Shown in pieces: positions 34,764-44,724 of a DNA stretch of 64,000 bases. Source of the DNA: Echiichthys vipera (Eukaryota; Chordata; Actinopteri; Perciformes; Trachinidae); the NCBI GenBank assembly GCA_963691815.1, contig OY829665.1, positions 20,213,294 to 20,277,293 of the forward strand, in the 5' to 3' direction. Position 1 is the first letter of the stretch. Each line of letters starts with the position of its first letter. The position numbers and the translations under genes were made by a program. Below the pieces are notes generated by a model that did not search any database, was not told the DNA's origin, and worked only from the letters and a program-made list of their open reading frames with translations.

Positions 34764-36246
34764 ATAAATGGACTCGTTTGCATCTCAACAGGACTCTCAT
34801 TCATCCGTCATGGTATAGTAAAAGCGCGTCAATTAGGTTTCCTGTTGAAATGCCTCAGTGGTTTAAAGCATTGGCTTAGCTTCTACAATCAAAGTCAAAA
34901 GCTGTCTGAATAGTCGACAACAACTGCTGGAGTTTCAAGTTGGACTTTTGTCGCGTCATGATATTGGTGTCAAAACACGAAGAAAAAGTTTGAAGTTGGA
35001 CTTTCGTTGCGTTTGGTGGGGGAAGCGAGGAAAAGAGCCATGGCCATCATGATGGCTGTGTGTGATGACCGGCGCTTCAGCACCTGAGTCTCAGCAGCTC
35101 ACCTGTCGACTGGAGACTCTGGTGAGGAGGAGCGGCCGAGGGGACGCCGGTGAGGAGATGCTGGTGAGCAGAGGACCGCGAGGAGGTGCGGGCCAGAGAC
35201 GCCGGTGAGGGCACCAAGGAACTTCGTATGGCCACAGCCTTAATCTTCAAAAATAGGTAAGGTAGCGCAACCACTAATAAAAGATGGCCATCTAAATCTA
35301 AAAGTGTGCAGACATAAGACACAAGGGCATAATTCCAATGCATTGGTTGCTGAAGCGGAAAAACATTTGACTGGGTTGATCAACATTTTGTGGACTGTCG
35401 GACTTTAAATGGAGGACTTGGAAACTAACGTGGACACTTCGTCGGGTGTCGGTGCGTCGGTGCGTCGGTTGCTGGCGGCAGACAGGACCCTTTGGCCGGC
35501 AGTAGCGGCGCACGGATAAGCCAACGAGTGGTCAAACTTTTTGTTAAAGGACTCGCAGACAAGCTGGACCGATTACAAAATGCTGACCTGAAACCAAAGA
35601 GGAGGGAGAAACATACCAAAAATAATAATATCACCCGTGACACTGCACACCCACGCAACTGAGAAATGAAGAACCTGCCACCAGGGATTGGGTCGCCGCT
35701 CTGAGCTCCAGCACCTGTCCACAAGGGGAGAGGGAGAATTAAAATGGCCTCACAGTCTGGCTGGTATCTCTCTCACACACGCACACACACACACACACAC
35801 ACACAAAAAATATTATAAAAAGGAACCCAAAATAACCAATTACATCAAATACAATTAAACCAAAACGATGAAAAAATAACACAAAGAACTCAAATTTACA
35901 CTTAACATAAACAAATTAATAAATCAAGCTTCTCCTCAAGTCAATAACCCCTGCAGCAGTCCCCAGAGAGCCCAGCATTAGGGCTCTGATGACAGCTCTG
36001 TGAGGGGGATGCTGGACCCAAACTCAATTTAGAAAAACCCAAATAAAGCACAGCAGGCCAGGTAGAATTATTACGCGTCTTCTGCCTGATCCAAACTGTG
36101 GCACAGAATGTTACAATTAGCCGTGGGTCGAGCAGCGGTTAGAAGGAAAAGAGTAGGGCAGACAACGCCGACTTACCACGAGGACGCACAACCACACCCA
36201 GGAGGGCTTCCAGCGGAGCAACGTGGTCCCCACGGCGACAGCACAA
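34764..36246. other. Unrecognised DNA with a short (CA)n array
   Basis: A (CA)n tract lies at 35774-35804. A GC-rich stretch at 35040-35730 has a 36-codon ORF from ATG 35410 continued in another frame (KLFVKGLADKLDRLQNADLK), reading like a degraded retroelement ORF; I cannot name it. Confidence 0.35.
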
Positions 36247-36340
36247 AGATGAGACCGTCCTGCCACATAACAGAAATTATTTGAGTGTTGGGAGGGGAGG
36301 AATTTGCACTATGACGAGGATGATGTACCCACAGAAGTTC
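36247..36340 (+). repeat. Copy of the segment found 5' of the Rex3-like LINE
   Basis: GATGAGACCGTCCTGCCACA through ATGATGTACCCACAG recurs at about 37770, 40868, 41696 and 53844. In the last case it runs on into Rex3/RTE-like coding sequence, so it may be that LINE's 5' part. Confidence 0.6.
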
Positions 36341-36360
36341 AGTCCTTACTAGGCTTGTTC

Positions 36361-36650
36361 AGTCTTGTAACAGGTACAACTAGCAAGCTTGGTTCAGATG
36401 AGCTGGATAAAGCTGGTGAGTTTGTATTTAGACAAATCTCCAGGTAGTGATGGTCTTACTGCCAATTTCTATAGACATTTCTGGGAATTAAGTAATTCCA
36501 GAAGAGCCATTTTCTCTTATGTTTAAAGAAATAATTAATAATTTGACATGTCCTTCCACTATGAAACAAGGTATAATCACTGTAATCCCAAAGCCTAGTA
36601 AGGACCCCAAAACTTTACATAATCTTTGACCAGTTATATATATATATTTT
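36361..36650 (+). pseudogene. L1-like LINE RT fragment
   Basis: Frames on plus read LDKSPGSDGLTANFYRHFWE and, a little further on, MKQGIITVIPKPSKDPKTL. These are conserved N-terminal RT motifs of L1/Tx1-group LINEs. Stops and a frameshift are present. Near-identical copies are at 39441-39730 and, shortened, at 53079-53232. Confidence 0.8.
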
Positions 36651-37520
36651 ACAATTACGGCATACAGTGTGTCTGCTTTAAAGTGAAAAGAGACAAAAAA
36701 AACAAGCACGAATCCTGCCATCCCTCCCAACAGCCCATGTCAGACCCGGTCACAATAACCAACCAAGCAACCAAACAACATATACATTAGTAGATAGGTA
36801 AAGTGAGAAAAAAAACCCAACTAAAACAAATAGCAAAAATAAAGTAATTCAAGAAGGAGGAAAACAAAACAAAACAAAAAAACTTAACAAAGGGAAAGGG
36901 GGGTTAGGGGCTCTCTCCTAAGCACTAGGAAGTGTCCTCAGCATCATCAGGAGTAACAGTAAGACTGTTACTAATAAGAGCCAGCAGTGGGTTCCAGGTT
37001 TGGTAGAATGCCGTCAAAGATCCCCTCTGTGAAAACCTTAACTTCTCTAACGTTAGACATTGTAAAATTTCATGTATCCAACTGGTATGAGTTGGTGGAG
37101 AAACATGTTTCCATTTAAGGAGAATGTTACGTCTGGTGAGCAGGGTGGTAAAGACCACGACACGTTGCGCAGTAATGGGCAGATTTTTAGAATGAGGGAG
37201 CCCAAAAAGAGCGGTCAGGGGATTTGGTTCTAAATTTGTGTTAAGAGCCAGTTTGAGGGTTTGAAATATATCAGACCAAAATTCAGCAAGCTTTAAGCAT
37301 GTCCAGAACATGTGTTTAGCATTGGTGAAATGGGCTCTATTAATCACCTACCACTGTAATACGCCGTGCCTGGCACAAATCGAAGATTGAGTGGACTAGT
37401 ATTAGATTGTCCCTCCTCTGGACCTTAGTAATGTCTACCCCCAATTCCTTTTCCCGTGCACTTTTAGGTGATGCAGTGGGGACTGTGCTCAGAAGAGCAA
37501 TCTTATTATAAATGACAGAT
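36640..37520 (-). pseudogene. L1-like LINE C-terminal fragment with 3' end
   Basis: The minus ORF at 36925-37347 holds the C-terminal region of an L1-group ORF2: HMFWTCLKLAEFWSDIFQTL, then PLTALFGLP, then LLTRRNILLKWK. More ORF2 sequence continues to ~37520 (SAREKELGVDITKV). The orientation is opposite to the RT fragment just to its left, so the two pieces do not form one simple LINE. Confidence 0.8.
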
Positions 37521-37999
37521 ATCAGAGGTAGTCAAACTACTCCACAGTTGGAAGGAGGACAGCGCTGCGCATACCTGTTGTGCAACGAGAGGAAACGTGC
37601 GCCAAGATGATCCGCCACGCCAAACCGGGCTCCCCCACACTCTGCCACGCCACAAAGGCTCAAACACGTGCACCTGCTTTTCCACGCCGGTGCGCAGCGC
37701 CGCCCATCAATCAGTGCGTCAATCCACACCTGATGTGGATGGAAAAAGGAGGGGTGGGGGGTGTGACAAAGATGAGACCGTCCTGCCACATAACAGAAAT
37801 TATTCGAGGGTTGGGAGGGGAGGGATTTGCACTATGACGAGGATGATGTACCCACAGTCAATAATGTGCAGTGCAGCCAGTTCAGTGACAGAGGAGGTTA
37901 ATTTTCTTCTGGCTCATTTCGCTGAACTGAGATGAAGTGAACCAGTTATGCAGGCTTATACAATCTCCAGGATACATTTAGTTTGTTTAGTAAGGGCAG

Positions 38000-38222
38000 T
38001 ACGGTGGATGGCTGATTAGCCTTGTCACCACACAGCAACGCAGGTTCCTGGTTCATATCCGGCTTCCAATGCAATGGTTGTCTGTCTCTTGTCTATTTAT
38101 ATGTACCCTACGATAGACTGGCGTCCAGGGTGTACCCAGCCTCACGCCCAATGTCAGCTTGGATCGCCTCAAGCCCCCTGTGATCCCGTTAGGGAAAAGT
38201 GGTTGAAGATGAGGGATGGTTT
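38000..38222 (+). mobile_element. tRNA-derived SINE-like repeat, copy in unit A
   Basis: Polymerase-III-type B box (GGTTCATATCC) near 38050, followed by ATAGACTGGCGTCCAGGGTG and a GTGGTTGAAGATGAGGGATG tail, a pattern common in fish SINE-like repeats. A second copy with a small deletion is at 41921-42137 in unit C. Confidence 0.6.
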
Positions 38223-39440
38223 TCTTTAGTTAACTTTTTTCCTGCAAACTAAAAAAAGGGAGTCAAATTACTGTTTGCTTAGTTTTTTCTCATTTGCTTT
38301 AACACATCGATCCACTCAGAAGTTTCCTTTTTTAAAACAGTTCTCTCACTGACCTAAACTGAAGGTTTCTAGATTGATCCTTTGGGATGAACTCCTGCAA
38401 GGAAATTAAGTTTCCAGCAGCTTACAAAAACACAAGGGAGGTATACAAAATACACTATAAGAGATCCAATAAACTCTTGGTTGTTTGAATTATGAAGAAG
38501 TCATTCAGCTCGTTCGCCCTCTCCATTGTCCCCCCCTGTAGCTCTGGTCTTTGTGTTGTGACCTGTGATGGTCCTCACACCTTCCCAGACCTCCCTCATT
38601 TGTTCTCCCTTAGCTTCTTCTCCAGCTTTCTCCTGTAGCTGTCCTTAACTTCCTTCTAGACAAATAAAGAAACAAAAAATAAACACAAAAGCAACATAGC
38701 CTACGGATATCTACAAAACAAAATAAAGACTTATTTCTAGTTGTGAATAGATGTTTTCCTTTTATTCAACAAAGTTAAACCAATAGAGTTTTGTGTCTTT
38801 CCATGAGATCTGTGTTGACGGTTTACAAAAAGGGTGAGAAAAATATGTGCACCAATGAAACAGTGTGAACACAACACAGAAGACTTCTGCTGAGCTGAGA
38901 AAATGATCCAGAATATCAAGTTGATCCCAGATTCAATAGACGTGTCTTAATGAGCTTGTTTTTTTTTAGATATGGTCTGACTGATGGTAAGGTTTTCAGC
39001 CTCATGACTTGCAATAATAGTAATTGGAACTATTAGGCATAGGAGGAGCAGTGGAACCGGATCTGTAACTGAGGAAGAAGCTGTGTCATATCTGGCTGAT
39101 GTACTGCAATGCTACCTGTCTGTGGTGGTTGGTAATTAGACCTGCTTCCGCCTACAGGCACAGAGGCAGGGCTTCCCTACAAAAGTTAATTCAAGTGTGC
39201 TAAAAAACAACAACAATGCTTTCAGTGTACTTAATGTATTTATCAGTTCTTCTCTGATTATTTAATACTTAAAAGAGAAGTACATGACAGTATATGACTC
39301 ACACACAAAAACATTTAGAAAAAAGATAGCTCTTCAACTATGACACCTAAGAACCAGAGAGAGTTGTTGACCTGATACCCAGGGGTAGATTTTTCCAGCC
39401 TGGAACCAGGACTGGAAACGCACAATCCCCTCGTGATTTC
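38223..39440. other. Unrecognised right part of tandem unit A
   Basis: No ORF or family recognised. The same DNA recurs at 52168-53078 with a few percent difference, which proves the duplication. Confidence 0.6.
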
Positions 39441-41095
39441 AGTCTTGTAACAGGTACAACTAGCAAGCTTGGTTCAGATGAGCTGGATAAAGCTGGTGAG
39501 TTTGTATTTAGACAAATCTCCAGGTAGTGATGGTCTTACTGCCAATTTCTATAGACATTTCTGGGAATTAAGTAATTCCAGAAGAGCCATTTTCTCTTAT
39601 GTTTAAAGAAATAATTAATAATTTGACATGTCTTTCCACTATGAAACAAGGTATAATCACTGTAATCCCAAAGCCTAGTAAGGACCCCAAAACTTTACAT
39701 AATCTTTGACCAGTTATATATATATATTTTACAATTACGGCATACAGTGTGTCTGCTTTAAAGTGAAAAGAGACAAAAAAAACAAGCACGAATCCTGCCA
39801 TCCCTCCCAACAGCCCATGTCAGACCCGGTCACAATAACCAACCAAGCAACCAAACAACATATACATTAGTAGATAGGTAAAGTGAGAAAAAAAAAAACC
39901 AACTAAAACAAATAGCAAAAATAAAGTAATTCAAGAAGGAGGAAAACAAAACAAAACAAAAAAACTTAACAAAGGGAAAGGGGGGTTAGGGGCTCTCTCC
40001 TTCTAAGCACTAGGAAGTGTCCTCAGCATCATCAGGAGTAACAGTAAGACTGTTACTAATAAGAGCCAGCAGTGGGTTCCAGGTTTGGTAGAATGCCGTC
40101 AAAGATCCCCTCTGTGAAAACCTTAACTTCTCTAACGTTAGACATTGTAAAATGTCATGCATCCAACTGGTATGAGTTGGTGGAGAAACATGTTTCTATT
40201 TAAGGAGAATGTTACGTCTGGTGAGCAGGGTGGTAAAGACCACGACACGTTGCGCAGTAATGGGCAGATTTCTAGAACGAGGGAGCCCAAAAAGAGCAGT
40301 CAGGGGATTTGGTTCTAAATTTGAGTTAAGAGCCAGTTTGAGGGTTTGAAATATATCAGACCAAAATTCAGCAAGCTTTAAGCATGTCCAGAACATGTGT
40401 TTAGCATTGGTGAAATGGGCTCTATTAATCACCTACCACTGTAATACGCCGTGCCTGGCACAAATCGAAGATTGAGTGGACTAGTATTAGAATGTCCCTC
40501 CTCTGGACCTTAGTAATGTCTACCCCCAATTCCTTTTCCCGTGCACTTTTAGGTGATACAGTGGGGACTGTGCTCAGAAGAGCAACCTTATTATAAATGA
40601 CAGATATCAGAGGTAGTCAAACTACTCCACAGTTGGAAGGAGGACAGCGCTGCGCATACCTGTTGTGCAACGAGAGGAAACGTGCGCCAAGATGATCCGC
40701 CACGCCAAACCGGGCTCCCCCACACTCTGCCACGCCACAAAGGCTCAAACACGTGCACCTGCTTTTCCACGCCGGTGCGCAGCGCCGCCCATCAATCGGT
40801 GCGTCAATCCACACCTGATGTGGATGGAAAAAGGAGGGGTGGGGGGAGGGTGGGGGGTGTGACAAAGATGAGACCGTCCTGCCACATAACAGAAATTATT
40901 CGAGGGTTGGGAGGGGAGGGATTTGCACTATGACGAGGATGATGTACCCACAGTCAATAATGTGCAGTGCAGCCAGTTCAGTGACAGAGGAGGTTAATTT
41001 TCTTCTGGCTCATTTCGCTGAACTGAGATGAAGTGAACCAGTTATGCAGGCTTATACAATCTCCAGGATACATTTAGTTTGTTTAGTAAGGGCAG
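39441..41095. repeat. Tandem unit B, truncated on the right
   Basis: Repeats unit A from its first base to TAGTAAGGGCAG (~37999 of A), including both L1 pieces and the GC-rich segment. It then jumps to the middle of the L1 minus fragment, where unit C starts. Both parents carry GGGCAG at the junction (41090-41095). Confidence 0.85.
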
Positions 41096-42537
41096 ATTTT
41101 TAGAATGAGGGAGCCCAAAAAGAGCAGTCAGGGGATTTGGTTCTAAATTTGTGTTAAGAGCCAGTTTGAGGGTTTGAAATATATCAGACCAAAATTCAGC
41201 AAGCTTTAAGCATGTCCAGAACATGTGTTTAGCATTGGTGAAATGGGCTCTATTAATCACCTACCACTGTAATACGCCGTGCCTGGCACAAATCGAAGAT
41301 GAGTGGACTAGTATTAGAATGTCCCTCCTCTGGACCTTAGTAATGTCTACCCCCAATTCCTTTTCCCGTGCACATTTAGGTGATACAGTGGGGACTGTGC
41401 TCAGAAGAGCAATCTTATTATAAATGACAGATATCAGAGGTAGTCAAACTACTCCACAGTTGGAAGGAGGACAGCGCTGCGCATACCTGTTGTGCAACGA
41501 GAGGAAACGTGCGCCAAGATGATCCGCCACGCCAAACCGGGCTCCCCCACACTCTGCCACGCCACAAAGGTTCAAACACGTGCACCTGCTTTTCCACGCC
41601 GGTGCGCAGCGCCGCCCATCAATCAGTGCGTCAATCCACACCTGATGTGGATGGAAAAAGGAGGGGTGGGGGGAGGGTGGGGGGTGTGACAAAGATGAGA
41701 CCGTCCTGCCACATAACAGAAATTATTCGAGGGTTGGGAGGGGAGGGATTTGCACTATGACGAGGATGATGTACCCACAGTCAATAATGTGCAGTGCAGC
41801 CAGTTCAGTGACAGAGGAGGTTAATTTTCTTCTGGCTCATTTCGCTGAACTGAGATGAAGTGAACCAGTTATGCAGGCTTATACAATCTCCAGGATACAT
41901 TTAGTTTGTTTAGTAAGGGCAGTACGGTGGATGGCTGATTAGCCTTGTCACCACACAGCAACGCAGGTTCCTGGTTCATATCCGGCTTCCAATGCAATGG
42001 TTGTCTGTCTCTTGTCTATTTATATGTACCCTACGATAGACTGGCGTCCAGGGTGTACCCAGCCTCACGCCCAATGTCATCTTGGATGGCCTCAAGCCCC
42101 CCTGTGATCCCGGAAAAGTGGTTGAAGATGAGGGATGGTTTTCTTTAGTTAACTTTTTTCCTGCAAACTGAAAAAAGGGAGTCAAATTACTGTTTGCTTA
42201 ACATGGTAGGTTAAGAGACTGAAAGGGGCAAGGTATTAATTTAACTGTTTATTAAGTGTGAGGTGTGGATTGCCAATTTTCAATAAGGGGCACTCATGAC
42301 TCATCGATCCACTCAGAAGTTTCCTTTTTTAAAACAGTTCTCTCACTGACCTAAACTGAAGGTTTCTAGAATGATCCTTCGGGATGAACTCCTGCAAGGA
42401 AATTAAGTTTCCAGCAGCTTACAAAAACACAAGGGAGGTATACAAAATACACTATAAGAGATCCAATAAACTCTTGGCTGGTTGAATCATGAAGAAGTCA
42501 TTCAGCTCGTTCGCCCTCTCCATTGTCCCCCATGTAG
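41096..42537. repeat. Tandem unit C, left part (interrupted by L2 LINE)
   Basis: Corresponds to unit A from about 37183. It includes the end of the L1 minus piece, the GC-rich segment and the SINE copy, and has a ~75-bp replacement near 42200-42300. It ends at TGTAG (42533-42537), duplicated at 52168-52172 on the far side of the L2-type LINE. Confidence 0.85.
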
Positions 42538-43351
42538 ATTCAAGATTCAAGATTCAAGAAGCTTTATTTATCCCGAGGGAAATTATTTTGCAACAGTTTC
42601 AATACAAAGGTGGAAAAGGATCAGAGTAACAATAAGCATAAACATAAATCAAATCAAAATAAAGCTAACATCAGATAAATCAAGCAATGAACTAAGTGTG
42701 ACAGAGTGCAACAGACATTGTGGTTAAGCGTAGGTATATACAATACACAACAATACGCGCTGTGCAGTTTAGCAGCAGATTGAAATGAAATAAGTACAAA
42801 CTAATAAGTGAGAAGGAGCGATAAGTTATAAGTGTTAAAAATGTTAAAAATGTAGCAGCATTTCCTACATAACTAAGTGACAGTATGGCACAGTGGAGTG
42901 TAGCAGCATTTCGTAATGAAGTAAGTTACAGTAAGTTACAGTAAACCACAGTGAAATGTAGCAGCATGTCCTAAGCACAGTAAATGTAGCAGCAGATAGT
43001 TACAGTACCATTAATAAATAAATAAAGTGATGTAGTGGTGATATAAAGAGACAGTGTAAAGTGTAGCAGCAGTAAGTTACAGTACCACAAAAATAAGTGA
43101 TGTAGTGGTGGTATAAAATGACAGTGTAGTATAGCAGCATTTCTCACTTAAGTAAGTGACGGTACAACTGAATAAAGTGGTGCAGTGATGATAAAAAGTG
43201 ACAAAGTGACATTTTCAGGATACAGTGTCTCCACTGTTCCTTACCTGACCAGGGGGAGATGAATTGAACGCCGGAAAAAAAGACTTCCTCCGGCATTCAG
43301 TATTACACCGGGGGAGAATGAGTCCGTGGCTGAAGGTGCTTCTGCTGGAGG

Positions 43352-43947
43352 TCAGCAGCTGGTGCTGTGCAGTTTAGACAGCATCCGCCTCTCAGACCCC
43401 GCCACCAAAGAGTCCAGTTTGACCCCCAGGACGGAGTCAGCCTTCCTGATGATCTTACTGATCCTCTTTGTGTCTGCTGCCCTCAGTCTGCTGCCCCAGC
43501 ACACAACAGCAAAGAAGATGGCACTGGCTACCACTGACTGGTAGAACATCCGCAGCATGGTGTTACATACATTGAATGACCGGAGCCTCCTCAGGAAATA
43601 GAGACAACTCTGGCCCTTCTTGTAGACAGCCTCAGTGTTCTTGGACCAGTCCAGTTTGTTGTCCAGGTATACTCCAAGGTATTTGTAATCCTGGACAACA
43701 TCCACAGTCACGCCGTTGATGGAGATGGGTGTGGGGGCAGATTTACTCCTGCGGAAATCCACCACTAGCTCCTTAGTCCTGGTGGCGTTTAGAATCAGGT
43801 GATTAGCTGCACACCAGTCGACGAAGGAGTCCACAACACCCCTGTATTCCTCCTCCTTTCCCTCACTGACACAGCCAACAATTGCAGAATCGTCAGCAAA
43901 CTTCTGCAGGTGGCAGGACTCAGAGAGGAACTGAAAGTCTGAGCTGT
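43352..43947 (-). pseudogene. L2-type LINE RT, second half and C-terminus
   Basis: Continues the RT after the LTR element: SSDFQFLSESCHLQKFADDS, with the catalytic FADD intact, then KYLGVYLDNKLDWSKN and the C-terminal region to near 43352. Apart from the insertion this half reads open. 42538-43351 is 3' UTR with repeated AGTGACAGTA/GTAGCAGCA pieces. Confidence 0.88.
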
Positions 43948-43952
43948 ACAGG

Positions 43953-44724
43953 TGTGAGAATGACGACAATTACAGCCGGATGATACAGCAAAAAAATGAT
44001 CCATAGGCAAGGTTTGAGGTGGGTCATCAAGGCGATTCTTTATTCATTGCCCTTGGCAAACCGTATAGGCACATCACGATCACCAAACAAAAGAGAACCC
44101 CAGGTTGCCAAAATGGCGCCTATTTATAGGGTGTCAACCTATTACCCTGGAAGAATCCATTCTCCAGGATCCCTGGCCTAAAACATTTTTAACCCACCAT
44201 TGTTTTTATTTCTGTATCTGCACCCCATCATCTGTGACTTATATATATCCTACTCTACATCCACTGACAGAGAAAATACACCAATACACTTCATATTACC
44301 TCCACTAAAATACAATACACACATTTACCACCCCCACACCAATTTACACTTGGCTGCCCCCGGAACTATATAAGTGGCGTCCGTTTCCTGGGGAAGCCTT
44401 TTGCCTGCACACCCGGAAGACAAAAGACTGGTGAGTACACAACACTCTTGATTTATCCACTGCACACTCATTAAGCAACACAATACATTTTTAACTTAGC
44501 TCCTTGTTTGATCAATTAACAACTTAATAGGCACATTTAACCCCATGTCCCTCTGCTCTAGGTAAACTGCGTGGCCTACACAGCACCTATCAGCCAGATC
44601 AAGACCCGCCAAACATCAATCACATGGCTACAAATCCAAAAATAGTATTAAAATGTATTGTGCAAATCTCTAATAAAGCGCTGTTGCTCTTCTTAAAGTG
44701 TCTGTGCAATTATTAAAGTGCATC
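43953..44724 (-). repeat. 3' LTR of the Gmr1-like element, truncated
   Basis: Matches 49456-50227 base for base apart from two substitutions I noticed in 772 bp. It lacks the first 71 bp of the LTR (U3 start), deleted together with the end of pol. Confidence 0.93.

Larger units (their letters stand above)
36361..39440. repeat. Tandem unit A (~3.08 kb), most complete copy
   Basis: Begins AGTCTTGTAACAGGTACAAC. It contains, in order, an L1 RT fragment (plus), an L1 3' fragment (minus), a GC-rich 320-bp segment (~37520-37840), a shared segment ending CTGAACTGAGATGAAGTG, a SINE (38000-38222) and ~1.2 kb unrecognised. Unit B starts with the same sequence directly after it. Units B, C and D follow at 39441, 41096 and 53079. 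Confidence 0.85.

Noticed and set aside
37532..37935. Overlapping open frames on both strands in the GC-rich segment
   Set aside because: Frames are open on both strands because of GC-rich composition. Copies in units B, C and D carry indels that shift the frames, so no coding constraint is visible.
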